Source of the DNA: Methylorubrum populi
GTDB taxonomy: Bacteria; Pseudomonadota; Alphaproteobacteria; Rhizobiales; Beijerinckiaceae
Assembly: GCF_002355515.1 (NCBI RefSeq)
Contig: NZ_AP014809.1
Span: 3,992,501-4,056,500, forward strand
Length of the DNA: 64,000 nucleotides
Reading direction: 5' to 3'
Position numbers and translations under genes: made by a program. The notes under the pieces were generated by a model. It was not told where the DNA came from. It was given only the letters and a program-made list of their open reading frames with translations, and made no database searches. The first letter of the stretch is position 1. The number at the start of each line of letters is the position of its first letter. Shown in pieces: positions 17,803 through 26,409 of this stretch.

Positions 17803-18574
17803 GTAAAACCCTGCCTGCCTAACGATCCGGCCTGTCCCCGCGTGACGACGGGCCGGGACGCCTCGGTCCCGTCCTCCCCGCGACACTGGACGCGGCATCC
17901 TCAGCAGGCGGCGACGCGCCGAATCGATCCTCGTTCATGGCCCGCGGGACGTGACCCTCGCGAGCGGGAAACCCGGATGGGACGCACCTGTCGGCAGCCC
18001 CTTGTCCAGCGGACGGCGAATGCGCGGGGAGACGCGAACCGACTCCACGGCGATCATTCGTGTCGTTGGCGCGCTACCTACTTGTCCCGGCGAGGGAATG
18101 CAACGCGCCCCGGCAAACCGGTCCGTCGCGGCGACGACGGTGCGATTGCGCACTGCAACCGGATTGCGCGAGGATATCGCTTCGCTCAAGCGTTCCGGAT
18201 ACGATTGGGACGAGGCGGATGCCCTGACGATGGAGTCGGGCCGGGCGGCACGGATCTCGGGAGCCGGCACGAACCCTGCACGAGAAATCGTGAACTCGTT
18301 GCATCCCGTGCGGTTTGCCTTGCACGAGAAAAGGTCAAAAATCCGCCGCAGAAGGCGGAAATCAGAAGATCATCCCGTTGCCGGATCGCACGTCCGCGGG
18401 CTTCGTCCCCGAAGCTTGCGGCCGGCCGCGACACCGGTACGCCACACTCCCTCGAAATCGCGCCTGACAAGCGCCCCTTGGGAACAGTTCCAGCCTAATG
18501 CGCTGGAATTCCTGTCCTTCTCACGCTAAGCAGCCCGGCTAAGTCCGGAACCACAGCATCTAAGGAGCCGCGTC
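17803..18574. other. 772-bp intergenic region between divergent hpnN and hpnH
   Basis: This stretch holds the promoters of both hpnN and hpnH but no open frame with a convincing ribosome-binding site or coding bias. Base composition is less G+C-skewed at codon position three than in flanking genes. A small inverted repeat, TTCCAGC (18488-18494) with GCTGGAA (18502-18508), lies 67-87 bp before hpnH and could be an operator. I can name no other element. Confidence 0.5.
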
Positions 18575-19738
18575 TTGGGAATCCCCATACGGTACGTCGC
18601 GAAGATCGGCGGCTACATCCTCAAGCAGCACATCACGGGGCGGAAACGCTACCCGCTCGTCATGATGATGGAGCCGCTGTTCCGCTGCAATCTCGCTTGT
18701 GCCGGTTGCGGAAAGATCGACTACCCCGACGAGATCCTGAACAAGCGCCTGCCGGTGGACGAGGCGCTCGAATCCGTGCGCGAGTGCGGCGCACCCGTGG
18801 TGGTGATCGCCGGCGGCGAGCCGCTTCTCCACAAGGATCTGCCGCAGATCGTGGAGGGCATCATCGCGCAGAAGAAGTTCGCGATCGTCTGCACCAACGC
18901 GCTGCTCCTTGAGAAGAAGATCAAGGACTACAAGCCGAGCCCCTATTTCACGTGGTCGATCCATCTCGACGGCGACAAGGAGATGCACGACCAGTCGGTG
19001 TGCCAGCGCGGCGTCTACGACAAGGCGGTCGCGGCCATCGCCAAGGCCAAGGAGATGGGCTTCCGGGTCACCATCAACTGCACCTTCTTCAACAACTCCT
19101 CGGCCGACAAGATCGCCGACTTCTTCGATTCGGTGACCCGCATGGGCATCGACGGCATCACCGTCTCGCCCGGCTACGCCTACGAGCGCGCCCCGGACCA
19201 GAAGCACTTCCTCAACCGCAAGGCGACGAAGGAGCTGTTCCGCGGCGTGTTCCGCCACGGCAAGGAGAAGGGCCGCGAGAAGTGGACCTTCCAGCAGTCG
19301 GGCCTGTTCCTCGACTTCCTGGCCGGCAACCAGTCCTACCACTGCACCCCGTGGGGCAACCCGACCCGCACCGTGTTCGGCTGGCAGAAGCCCTGCTACC
19401 TGCTCGGTGAGGGCTACGCGGCCACCTTCAAGGAGCTGATGGAGGAGACCGACTGGGACGCCTACGGCACCGGCAACTACGAGAAGTGCGCCGACTGCAT
19501 GGTCCACTCGGGCTACGAGGCCTCCTCGGTGGTCGATTCGGTCAAGAAGCCGTGGAAGCCGCTCGTTCACGCGATCCGCGGCATCAAGACCGAGGGCGAC
19601 ATGGCGCCGGAGATCTCGCTCGAAAACCAGCGCCCGGCCGAGTTCGTGTTCTCGCGCAACGTCGCCCAGAAGCTGTCCGAGATCAAAGCCTCGGGCGTCG
19701 ACACCAAGCAGGAAGCCCGCAAGCGCACCGCCGCCTGA
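18575..19738 (+). CDS. hpnH: Adenosylhopane synthase HpnH (radical SAM)
   Basis: 387 residues from TTG at 18575, decided by a strong AAGGAG 7 bases upstream and by the conserved HpnH N-terminus GIPIRYVAKIGGYILKQH. The radical SAM cluster motif CNLACAGC gives Cys38, Cys42 and Cys45; GGEPLLHKDL follows as the SAM-binding GGE. Additional C-terminal cysteines (CADCMVHSGYE) suit a SPASM-like extension. HpnH joins the 5'-deoxyadenosyl radical to diploptene, forming adenosylhopane, the entry to all side-chain-extended hopanoids. The codon bias is strong. Confidence 0.93.
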   Translation: MGIPIRYVAKIGGYILKQHITGRKRYPLVMMMEPLFRCNLACAGCGKIDYPDEILNKRLPVDEALESVRECGAPVVVIAGGEPLLHKDLPQIVEGIIAQKKFAIVCTNALLLEKKIKDYKPSPYFTWSIHLDGDKEMHDQSVCQRGVYDKAVAAIAKAKEMGFRVTINCTFFNNSSADKIADFFDSVTRMGIDGITVSPGYAYERAPDQKHFLNRKATKELFRGVFRHGKEKGREKWTFQQSGLFLDFLAGNQSYHCTPWGNPTRTVFGWQKPCYLLGEGYAATFKELMEETDWDAYGTGNYEKCADCMVHSGYEASSVVDSVKKPWKPLVHAIRGIKTEGDMAPEISLENQRPAEFVFSRNVAQKLSEIKASGVDTKQEARKRTAA

Positions 19739-19760
19739 TCCCGGCTCTCCATCGCATGCA

Positions 19761-19796
19761 AGAAGACCCGCGCGGTACCGGCCGCGCGGGTCTTCT
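19761..19796. terminator. Bidirectional terminator between hpnH and hpnG
   Basis: A 15-bp stem (19761-19775 with 19782-19796, loop of 6) separates the convergent ends of hpnH and hpnG. A short T run (TCTTCTCGTTTC) follows on the plus strand. Confidence 0.65.
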
Positions 19797-19832
19797 CGTT
19801 TCCGGATCCGCGCTCGGTGACGAGGCGGCCGT

Positions 19833-20510
19833 TCACGCCACCCCGAGACCGGGCCCGAGCCGGCCACGGCAGCGGGCGAGCGCCGCGAAGGCCACAGAGG
19901 AATCGCGGCCGAGCCGAATCAGCTCGCCGATCCGGGCGCGACCGCGCAGCAGCGCGCCGAGCACCGCGCGGATGTCCGGCTCGCCCTCCGGCGTCAGGGC
20001 CGCCGCCGCGAAGGCGGGAAGGGCGCGCTGTGCCGGATCGCAGACCACGCGAAGCGCCGCGAAGGGGAGGGCGTGGCGGGCCGCATAGGCGGCGGCCACG
20101 TGCGATTCCATGTCGACTGCCAGGGCGCCGGTGCGCGCGTGCAGCTTCGCCTTGTCGGCCACGGTCATGACCGCGACGTCAGAGCCCGCGAGGCCGCCGG
20201 CGACGACGCGGCCCGGCACTCCGTTCAAGGCCACGGACAGGCGGCGGGCGATCTCGGGATCGGCCGGAAAACGCGCCTGCGCATCGAGATGTGTGGCGAC
20301 GACGAGGTCACCCGGCTTCAGGGCGGGATCGAGGCCGCCGGCGATCCCGAAGCTGACGATCGCGCGCAGGCCGTGGGCAGGTCGTCCGTCGAGCGCGAGC
20401 CTCAGCCGCGCGGGATTGCCGCCGGCCTGGATCGTCTCGACACCCGGCCCGGCGGCGATGCGGGCCTCGCGGGCAAGGCCCACCACCGCCAGAACCGTGC
20501 CGCCCTCCAT
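19833..20510 (-). CDS. hpnG: Adenosylhopane nucleosidase/phosphorylase HpnG
   Basis: 225 residues. The PNP/UDP phosphorylase-family core is visible: IVSFGIAGGLDPALKPGDLVVA (about 52-73), AVDMESHVAAAYA (with the Met-Glu that binds ribose) and VVCDPAQRALP (Asp that protonates the purine). HpnG removes adenine from adenosylhopane, giving ribosylhopane (or its phosphate), which leads to bacteriohopanetetrol. It lies 12 bp behind the polysaccharide-export gene on the same strand, so both are probably on one transcript. It is convergent with hpnH. Confidence 0.88.
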   Translation of the reverse strand: MEGGTVLAVVGLAREARIAAGPGVETIQAGGNPARLRLALDGRPAHGLRAIVSFGIAGGLDPALKPGDLVVATHLDAQARFPADPEIARRLSVALNGVPGRVVAGGLAGSDVAVMTVADKAKLHARTGALAVDMESHVAAAYAARHALPFAALRVVCDPAQRALPAFAAAALTPEGEPDIRAVLGALLRGRARIGELIRLGRDSSVAFAALARCRGRLGPGLGVA

Positions 20511-20522
20511 CGCCGCGCCGGA

Positions 20523-21689
20523 TCAGCGCGTGACGGTGTAGAGCGAGGCGCCCGCGGCGACCGGCGCCGTCACGGTGGAGAACACGCTCAGCACCTTGCC
20601 CAGCTCCGCGAACGGCGCGCTCGACACGTAGACGAGGTCGCGGTTGCGCATGCGGAAGCTCTGCGACAGGAACAGGCCCTGCGGGTCGCGCAGGTTGACC
20701 CGGTACACCACCGGCACCTGCGGCGAGGCAAGGAGCGGCGAGTTCGGCCGCAGCCGCCGCACCACCGCCGCCGGCTCGTAGCGGAAGAGGAACACGCCTT
20801 CCGGATCGGCCTGGGTCTCGCGCAGACCAGAGGCGCGGGCCAGCGCCTGCGACAGCGTCAGCCCGTCGGCCGAGAACGGCACCTCGGTGGTGGCGCCGAG
20901 CGCACCCACCGCCAGGAAGGTCTGCGGGTCGCGCACCAGCGTCAGCGTGTCGTTCGGGCGCACGAAGATGTTCTCGCGCGGATTGGCGACCACGGTGCTC
21001 ATCGGCACGGTGACGGTGCGGTTGCCGCGCGACAGCCGCACGAAGGTCTCGGCCACCGGCGTGCGCACGCCGCCGGCCTGGGCGATGACGTCGAGCAGGC
21101 GGTCGCCGCGGCCCGAGAGCGGCACGCGCATGCCGGTGGCCGCCTCGCCGGTGACGGTGACCGACTGCGAGACCGGCTTGGTGACGGAGACGAGCACCTG
21201 CGGCTGGATCGCCTTGCCGGCGAGTTCGGTCTCGATCAGCGCCTGGACGTCCTGGGTGCGGCGGCCGACGACCTTGATGCGGCCGGCGTAAGGAACGGTG
21301 ATGCCGCCGTCGGGCCCGACCACCTGCTCGGGAATCATCGCGGACTTGGAGCCGGCGGAGAAGCGATCGGCCACCAGCGGGCCCGAGAACAGGCCGCCGG
21401 AGCCGGCTTCCCAGACCTGGACCGCCACGTAGTCGCCGACGCCGATCACCGGCTCCAGGGCCGGCCGGTTGTCGCCGAAGGTGACGAGGAGGCTGTCGAG
21501 GGGGCGGGTGCGCAGGGCCTCGACGATGGCAGGGGTGACGTCGATGATCTCGTAGCGGGCGAACAGGCCCTCGGCGGTGGCGATGTCGGCGCCGCTCTCG
21601 ATCGCCGAGGTGGTCGGCCCCGCGGCCGGCAGGATCGAGCACCCCGACACCGCCGTGGCGGCGAGGAGGGCAATGGCTAGAGCGCGCAT
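20523..21689 (-). CDS. Polysaccharide-export outer-membrane lipoprotein (OPX/Wza-like)
   Basis: 388 residues with a lipoprotein signal (MRALAIALLAATAVSGC, lipidated Cys17). The Poly_export domain is at about residues 75-165 (GVGDYVAVQVWEAG, ITVPYAGRIKVVGRRTQDV), followed by two SLBB-like segments (SVTVTGEAATGMRVPLSG; FLAVGALGATTEVPFSADG). Such proteins form the outer-membrane channel that exports capsule or exopolysaccharide. No tyrosine kinase, polymerase or glycosyltransferase partners are adjacent; the next gene in the same direction is hpnG. The protein's length matches the family. Confidence 0.88.
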   Translation of the reverse strand: MRALAIALLAATAVSGCSILPAAGPTTSAIESGADIATAEGLFARYEIIDVTPAIVEALRTRPLDSLLVTFGDNRPALEPVIGVGDYVAVQVWEAGSGGLFSGPLVADRFSAGSKSAMIPEQVVGPDGGITVPYAGRIKVVGRRTQDVQALIETELAGKAIQPQVLVSVTKPVSQSVTVTGEAATGMRVPLSGRGDRLLDVIAQAGGVRTPVAETFVRLSRGNRTVTVPMSTVVANPRENIFVRPNDTLTLVRDPQTFLAVGALGATTEVPFSADGLTLSQALARASGLRETQADPEGVFLFRYEPAAVVRRLRPNSPLLASPQVPVVYRVNLRDPQGLFLSQSFRMRNRDLVYVSSAPFAELGKVLSVFSTVTAPVAAGASLYTVTR

Positions 21690-21994
21690 TCAGATCGCCT
21701 GGCGGTTTCTCTCATCGGGTGGGTAGCCGAAAGCGGCCAAGCTGTCCGTGGCGAGGCCGCCACACCGGGCGAGGGAGCACGGAACGCGTCGGTCTTTCCC
21801 CGGTGCTCACACTTCTCCCACCCTCGCCGGACGCCGTGTCCTGGTCCCGCGAGGATGGTCCTGCGGCCGCCGTCCGCTAACTGTCCGGTCCCGGCCAAGC
21901 CGGCACCGGCCGGCCCGCGGGTGGGTCGAGGCGCCCGGCACAGGATCCCATCGCTCCTCCACGGGGCCGGACGGGGAGCCGGACAAGGAGCCGG

Positions 21995-22537
21995 ATGACC
22001 GACCCTCGACCCAATGCCCCAACCGTCCTCGTCGTGATGGGCGTCTCCGGCTCCGGCAAGAGCACGGTGGCCGCGCTGCTCGCCGAAAGGCTCGGCTGGA
22101 CCTTCGCCGACGGCGACGATTTTCACACGCCGGACAGCATCGCCCGCATGCGCGAAGGCCACCCCCTCGACGATGCGGCGCGTCAGCCCTGGCTCGAACG
22201 CATCCGCGCCTGGATCGATGGGCGGCTCGCGGCCGGAGAGAGCGCCGTCGTCGCCTGCTCCGCCCTCAAACGCGCCTATCGCCGAACCCTGATCCACGGG
22301 AACGCTCAGGTCCGCCTCGTCTTCCTGGAGGGGAGCCGGGACACCATCCAGAGCCGGGTTCGGGGGCGCCACGCGCACTTCATGCCGGCGACCCTCCTCG
22401 ACAGCCAGTTTGCCGCCCTCGAACCGCCGGGACCGGACGAGGCCCCGATTACCGTCGGCATCGAGGAGAGCCCCGACGCCATCGTCGCGGCGGTCGCCGC
22501 GCGGCTCGACATCCCGGCCGACGACGTCTGCGGCTAG
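21995..22537 (+). CDS. gntK: Gluconokinase
   Basis: 180 residues. The P-loop VMGVSGSGKST is at about residues 13-23, followed by the typical gluconokinase segments FADGDDFHTPDSIARMREGHPLDD, CSALKRAYR and LVFLEGSRD with HFMPATLLDSQFAALE. It phosphorylates gluconate to 6-phosphogluconate for the Entner-Doudoroff or pentose-phosphate route. It is 20 bp upstream of a HAD phosphatase gene, so they are likely co-transcribed. The 305 bp before it (21690-21994) is the spacer to the divergent OPX gene, where I see no distinct element. Confidence 0.9.
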   Translation: MTDPRPNAPTVLVVMGVSGSGKSTVAALLAERLGWTFADGDDFHTPDSIARMREGHPLDDAARQPWLERIRAWIDGRLAAGESAVVACSALKRAYRRTLIHGNAQVRLVFLEGSRDTIQSRVRGRHAHFMPATLLDSQFAALEPPGPDEAPITVGIEESPDAIVAAVAARLDIPADDVCG

Positions 22538-22557
22538 GGGAGCTCACAGGAGAGCCC

Positions 22558-23361
22558 ATGGACATCGCCCTCGTCGTCTCCGACGTCGACGGAACGCTGG
22601 TCACCGACGACAAGCAGCTCACACCGGCCGCCGTCGCGGCGGTGCGGCGGCTCGGCGCAGCGGGCATCGGCTTCACCCTGGCCTCCAGCCGGCCGCCGGT
22701 CGGCCTGCGCCACCTGGCGACGGCGCTTGACCTCAAGCTGCCGATGGGCGCGTTCAACGGAAGCACCCTGTGCACGCCTGACCTCCGGTCGCTTTCGGAG
22801 GAACTGATTCCCGAGACGGTCGCCCGCGAGGCGGCCGCGCGCCTCGACGCGGCCGGCATCGATCTCTGGGTCTTCGCCGACGGCGCCTGGAACCTGCGCG
22901 ACGACCAGGCCCCCTACACCGACCTCGAACGCCGCACCCTCCAGACCGAGCCGAGGGTCGTGCCGGACCTGTCGCCCCTGCTCGGGCGCGCGGCCAAGAT
23001 CGTCGGCGTGAGCCGCGACCATGCCGGGCTCGCGCGGCTTGAGCGGGCGCTCGCGGCGGGTCTGGACGGGCGGGCCGCCGTGCATTGCTCGCAGCCCTAC
23101 TACCTCGACGTGACGCCGCCCGGCCTCGACAAGGGCAGCTTCGTCGCCGATCTCGGGCGGCAGCTCGGCATCCCGCGGGAGCGAATCGCCACGCTGGGAG
23201 ACGCGGCCAACGACATCGCCCTGTTCCGGGAGAGCGGGTTGTCGATCGCCATGGGCAATGCCGCCCCCGCCGTGCAGCGGGCGGCCTCGGCGGTGACCCG
23301 GAGCAACAACGAGGACGGATTCGCCCGCGCGATCAACCGGTTCGTGTTCGGCGACACCTGA
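22558..23361 (+). CDS. Cof-type HAD-superfamily sugar phosphatase
   Basis: 267 residues from ATG at 22558 (AGGAG 6 bases upstream). HAD motif I VVSDVDGTLVTDD (nucleophile Asp9, acid Asp11), motif II LASSRPP, a type IIB cap (about residues 85-190) and motif III/IV LDKGSFVADLG ... TLGDAANDIALF are all in place. Cof-like enzymes dephosphorylate sugar or cofactor phosphates. The link to gluconokinase suggests a sugar-phosphate substrate, which is an inference only. Confidence 0.85.
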   Translation: MDIALVVSDVDGTLVTDDKQLTPAAVAAVRRLGAAGIGFTLASSRPPVGLRHLATALDLKLPMGAFNGSTLCTPDLRSLSEELIPETVAREAAARLDAAGIDLWVFADGAWNLRDDQAPYTDLERRTLQTEPRVVPDLSPLLGRAAKIVGVSRDHAGLARLERALAAGLDGRAAVHCSQPYYLDVTPPGLDKGSFVADLGRQLGIPRERIATLGDAANDIALFRESGLSIAMGNAAPAVQRAASAVTRSNNEDGFARAINRFVFGDT

Positions 23362-23609
23362 GGTTCGCGCCCGCCATCGCCGCGGCCACCTGTGCCCCTT
23401 CTGCGACAGGGGCGGGTCCGCGCGCTCCGGCATCCGCAGGGATTTCCCCGGGCTCCACGTTCCCGCCTCATTTGGCCCCGACCCAGGCGAGACAAACTGA
23501 GCCGTAACGAGCGATCCTCGCGAGGCTCCGCGAACGCCGCCCTCCGATCGGAGCGTGCGACCGGTCGGCCGGAGACCTGAGCGAGGCGCCCAAAACGACC
23601 GGGTCTCCT

Positions 23610-24530
23610 ATGCGCCTTCTCCTCGCCGCCCTGCTTGCCGCCGCTCCGGCGTCGGCCTTCGCTCAAGAGGCGGCGCGGGACAACATCGATGCGCTGATCG
23701 CCGAGCAGGCCCGCGCCAACAAGGTGCCCGAGGCGTTCGTGCATCGCGTGGTCAAGCGGGAGAGCAACTACAACGCCCGCGCCAAGGGCGGCTCGGCGCT
23801 CGGCCTGATGCAGATCAAGCACGCCACGGCGCGGGGCCTCGGCTATACCGGCGACGCGGCCGGGCTGTTCGATCCCGAGACCAACCTGAAATACGGCATT
23901 GCCTATCTCGCCGGCGCCTACCGCGCCGCGAAGGGCGATCTGGAACAGGCCTACCGCTACTACAACCGCGGCTACTACTACGCCGCCAAGCGCCTCGGGA
24001 TCGATGCCACGCCGCCCGACGACGCGGGCACGACGACCGTCGCCGCCGCGCCGCCCGCCAGCCCGACCGCCCGCTCCGCCAACGGCTTCGACGGCCTGTT
24101 CGCCCTGCGCGGCAGCGCATCGGGGAGCGCATCGGGCAGCGCGCCGGCCGGGGGCGTTCAGCAGGCGCTGGCCTACGCCGCGCCGGGTCCGGGGCCGACC
24201 GACGCCGTCGAGGTGCCGCTGCCGCCGCGCCGCCCCGCCGCCCTTTCCGGCAGCGCCGAACCGGTACAGGTGGCGAGCCTCGCGCAACCGGCGGCCGCGC
24301 AGCTGCAGGCCGCGGTTCAAGCCGCCGCCCCGGCTCAACCCGCTCCGCAAGGCACGGCCGCGCCGCAAGTGGTCGCCGCCATGTCCGACGCCGTCGAGGT
24401 GCCGCTGCCGCCGCGCCGCCCCTCCGAAATCGTGCTCGCGGCGATCGCCCGCCCGCACGTCGCGGTGGCCCGCAGGACCGCCGAGCCGGCTCCGATCCTG
24501 GAGGCTTCGGCCGCTCCCGGCACGCCGTGA
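23610..24530 (+). CDS. Lytic transglycosylase (SLT domain) with Pro/Ala-rich repeat tail
   Basis: 306 residues with a signal peptide ending near ASAFAQ. The SLT domain spans about residues 25-130: catalytic Glu51 in KRESNYN, then GGSALGLMQIKHATARGLGY and the LKYGIAYLAGAYRAAKG helix. It cleaves peptidoglycan glycan strands in the periplasm. From about 140 on the protein is a low-complexity Ala/Pro tail that carries the 12-residue phrase DAVEVPLPPRRP twice; the two copies are identical at the DNA level. The tail may span the periplasm or bind a partner. The 250 bp upstream (23362-23609) hold no gene I can support. Confidence 0.85.
   Translation: MRLLLAALLAAAPASAFAQEAARDNIDALIAEQARANKVPEAFVHRVVKRESNYNARAKGGSALGLMQIKHATARGLGYTGDAAGLFDPETNLKYGIAYLAGAYRAAKGDLEQAYRYYNRGYYYAAKRLGIDATPPDDAGTTTVAAAPPASPTARSANGFDGLFALRGSASGSASGSAPAGGVQQALAYAAPGPGPTDAVEVPLPPRRPAALSGSAEPVQVASLAQPAAAQLQAAVQAAAPAQPAPQGTAAPQVVAAMSDAVEVPLPPRRPSEIVLAAIARPHVAVARRTAEPAPILEASAAPGTP
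24199..24236 (+). repeat. 38-bp direct repeat, copy 1 (in transglycosylase tail)
   Basis: The 38 bases at 24199-24236 are identical to those at 24385-24422 and encode DAVEVPLPPRRP in the same frame, 186 bp apart. Confidence 0.85.
24385..24422 (+). repeat. 38-bp direct repeat, copy 2 (in transglycosylase tail)
   Basis: Second identical copy of the repeat at 24199-24236. The exact DNA identity in a region of free codon choice suggests a recent duplication or gene conversion. Confidence 0.85.
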
Positions 24531-24701
24531 ATCCAGCGCACATCAGCCGCCTGTCCATAGCCGAACCGGCACTCTAGCCAGTCGCCCTTCCTGCGGTTAT
24601 ACAGCCGGCCTCGAATCTCCGTTATTCAACGCGGTGCCATCGGCGATCCTCCGATCAGGAGGATGGGCCTTGGGCGCCCTTTTTGCCTGAGGTACACTCC
24701 C

Positions 24702-24890
24702 ATGGCCGTTCCGAAGCGAAAGACCTCCCCCTCCCGCCGCGGCATGCGCCGCTCCGCCGACGCCCTCAAGGCCCCGACCTATGTCGAGGACAAGGATTCG
24801 GGCGAGCTGCGCCGCCCGCACCACATCGACCTGAAGACCGGCATGTATCGCGGCCGTCAGGTGTTGAAGGTGAAGTCCGCCGAGGCGTGA
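24702..24890 (+). CDS. rpmF: 50S ribosomal protein L32
   Basis: 62 residues starting [20 protein letters not shown], the invariant beginning of bL32, followed by the alphaproteobacterial form [26 protein letters not shown]. Length is normal for the group. The zinc-binding cysteines of some L32 proteins are absent, as is usual in alphaproteobacteria. It is monocistronic here, preceded by 171 bp that must hold its promoter, and followed by a small GC hairpin (24901-24919). Confidence 0.95.
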
Positions 24891-24933
24891 TGATTGTGGG
24901 CCGCCGGCGCGTCCGGCGGTCGCCATCTGACGG

Positions 24934-25182
24934 TCAGAACCGTCGTCCGGAGGCCGCGGCCCGTGCGTAGAGCGCGGCCGCGGCCTTCGTGCGTTCAGGG
25001 CGGGCCGGGCGTAGGGTGGGATCGGCGCTGACGATCAGCTGTGTCAGGAAGCCCGCCATCGGGCGGCCGCCCCGGAGGCGGGGCCCGGCGCCGCTGCAGG
25101 ATCCGGCCACGAGGGCGCGCGAGGAAGCCTCCGGGCCGGCGACGCGGCCCTGATCGGCACAATCGGTCTCGGAACGGTCCAT
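24934..25182 (-). CDS. Small hypothetical protein
   Basis: 82 residues from ATG at 25182 with GGAGG 10 bases upstream. The C-terminal half, AGFLTQLIVSADPTLRP followed by RTKAAAALYARAA, resembles a short uncharacterised alphaproteobacterial protein type with a conserved FLTQLI phrase; the N-terminal half is Gly/Ser/Ala-rich. No function can be given. It is convergent with rpmF. Confidence 0.5.
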   Translation of the reverse strand: MDRSETDCADQGRVAGPEASSRALVAGSCSGAGPRLRGGRPMAGFLTQLIVSADPTLRPARPERTKAAAALYARAAASGRRF

Positions 25183-25404
25183 CTCGCGCCACGCCTCCGG
25201 CCTCGCACGGATTCGCGTGCAAGGCCGGGGCCGACGTTAACCGGATCTTAACGATCTGTCTCGGGCCATCCGACGCGGCCGACGGGACACGGGGAGCGCA
25301 TCCGCTTGGCCGGAACTGTGCTCGGCGGCAGAGCAGAGCGAGAAGCCCGAGAGAGCCCAAGGATGGATTCGAGCGTCTGCGGGCGCGGCCGCCGGTGCTC
25401 GAAG

Positions 25405-25445
25405 CCAAACAAAAACAGGGTCATCGCCCGCGAGCGATGACCCTG
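25405..25445 (-). terminator. Rho-independent terminator of phaR
   Basis: A perfect 12-bp stem (CAGGGTCATCGC at 25416-25427, complement at 25434-25445, 6-base loop) is followed on the minus strand by TTTTTGTTTGG. It lies 27 bp past the phaR stop. Confidence 0.85.
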
Positions 25446-25471
25446 GGGAAGACCGGCTCGCGGCTCGAGAG

Positions 25472-26086
25472 CTACTTGCGCGCCAGCGATTCCAGACGGG
25501 CCTGCATCTCCGCCATCTGCTTCTTCAATTCGTCGAGGTCGCTCGCCCCGGCGGGGGCGACGGGAGCCGGGGCGGACGGCGATGCCGGTGCCGGCACCGC
25601 GCTCGACGGCGGGGCAGGGGGCCCGAAGCCGCCGGTGAACATCTTCATCGCGTCGCCGAAGAAGGTCATGTTGGCCCGCACCTGCTCCTGCAGCGCCTGC
25701 TGGAAGGCGGAGGGGCCGAAGCTCTGGGCCATCTTCTCGCGCAGGCCGTCCTGGTCCTTGGCGAAGTTCGCCATGGAGAATTCGAGGAAGCTCGGCACCA
25801 TCGTGCGCATGCTGTCGCCGTAGAAGCGGATCAGCTGCCGCAGGAAGGCGACCGGCAGCAGGTTGTCCTCGCCGGCCTTGTTCTCCTGCTCGAAGATGAT
25901 CTGCGTCAGGACCGAGCGCGTGATGTCGTCGCCCGAGCGCGCATCGTAGACGATGAAGTCCTCGCCGTTCTGCACCATCGTCGCGAGGTCTTCGAGCGTG
26001 ACGTAGGTGGATGTGCCGGTGTGGTAGAGCCGGCGATTGGCGTACTTCTTGATGACGGTCTGATGCGCCCTGCCGTTCTCGGCCAT
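25472..26086 (-). CDS. phaR: Polyhydroxyalkanoate synthesis repressor PhaR
   Basis: 204 residues from ATG at 26086, with GGGAGG about 10 bases upstream; longer in-frame starts have no such site. The PHB/PHA accumulation DNA-binding domain is at about residues 8-70 (VIKKYANRRLYHTGTSTYVT, LEDLATMV, FIVYDARSGDDITRSVLTQI), then the PHB accumulation regulatory domain (FLRQLIRFYGDSMRTMVPSFLE) and a C-terminal Pro/Ala linker with a short coiled coil. It represses phasin and PHB genes and is released by binding PHB. It is divergent from phaA. Confidence 0.93.
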   Translation of the reverse strand: MAENGRAHQTVIKKYANRRLYHTGTSTYVTLEDLATMVQNGEDFIVYDARSGDDITRSVLTQIIFEQENKAGEDNLLPVAFLRQLIRFYGDSMRTMVPSFLEFSMANFAKDQDGLREKMAQSFGPSAFQQALQEQVRANMTFFGDAMKMFTGGFGPPAPPSSAVPAPASPSAPAPVAPAGASDLDELKKQMAEMQARLESLARK

Positions 26087-26156
26087 CGTTGCGACACCTC
26101 CCGCTTCGGTCATGAGTCTGCGCAAAGCTCAACGCTCCGCCATGATCGGCTGCCCG

Positions 26157-26166
26157 CCTGCGCAGG
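26157..26166. promoter_or_regulatory. Possible operator palindrome in the phaR-phaA intergenic region
   Basis: CCTGCGCAGG is a perfect 10-bp palindrome 71 bp upstream of phaR in the 323-bp divergent spacer. PhaR proteins of related bacteria bind TGC-rich palindromic sites, so this could be an autoregulatory operator. The evidence is only the palindrome and its place. Confidence 0.3.
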
Positions 26167-26409
26167 CCGGGTTCTGCATTCTTCAGAGCCGACCTTAAGG
26201 CTTTCGCGACGCGGCGAAAACAGCAATTTATCTCTGTCCCCGCAGAATCCGGCTGTGCCAGTGCGATGCCGACGCGACGTTCGAGCCATCTTGTCCGAAA
26301 GCACGCTTGACTTCGCCAGTCCTGCGCTCTTCATCCGGAGAACGGCAGGTCGCGCACTGGACATTCTGGTCTACCAAATATCGCGCCGCCGAACGAGGAG
26401 AACGTCACG

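Noticed and set aside
17951..18529. A 192-codon open frame in the hpnN-hpnH spacer
   Set aside because: No ribosome-binding site, irregular composition and no recognisable domain; I treat the region as non-coding.
23362..23609. Possible small gene between the HAD and transglycosylase genes
   Set aside because: Open frames there have no ribosome-binding site and no protein-like composition.
24901..24919. Strong terminator after rpmF
   Set aside because: The stem is only 7 bp and no T run follows; listed only in the rpmF entry.
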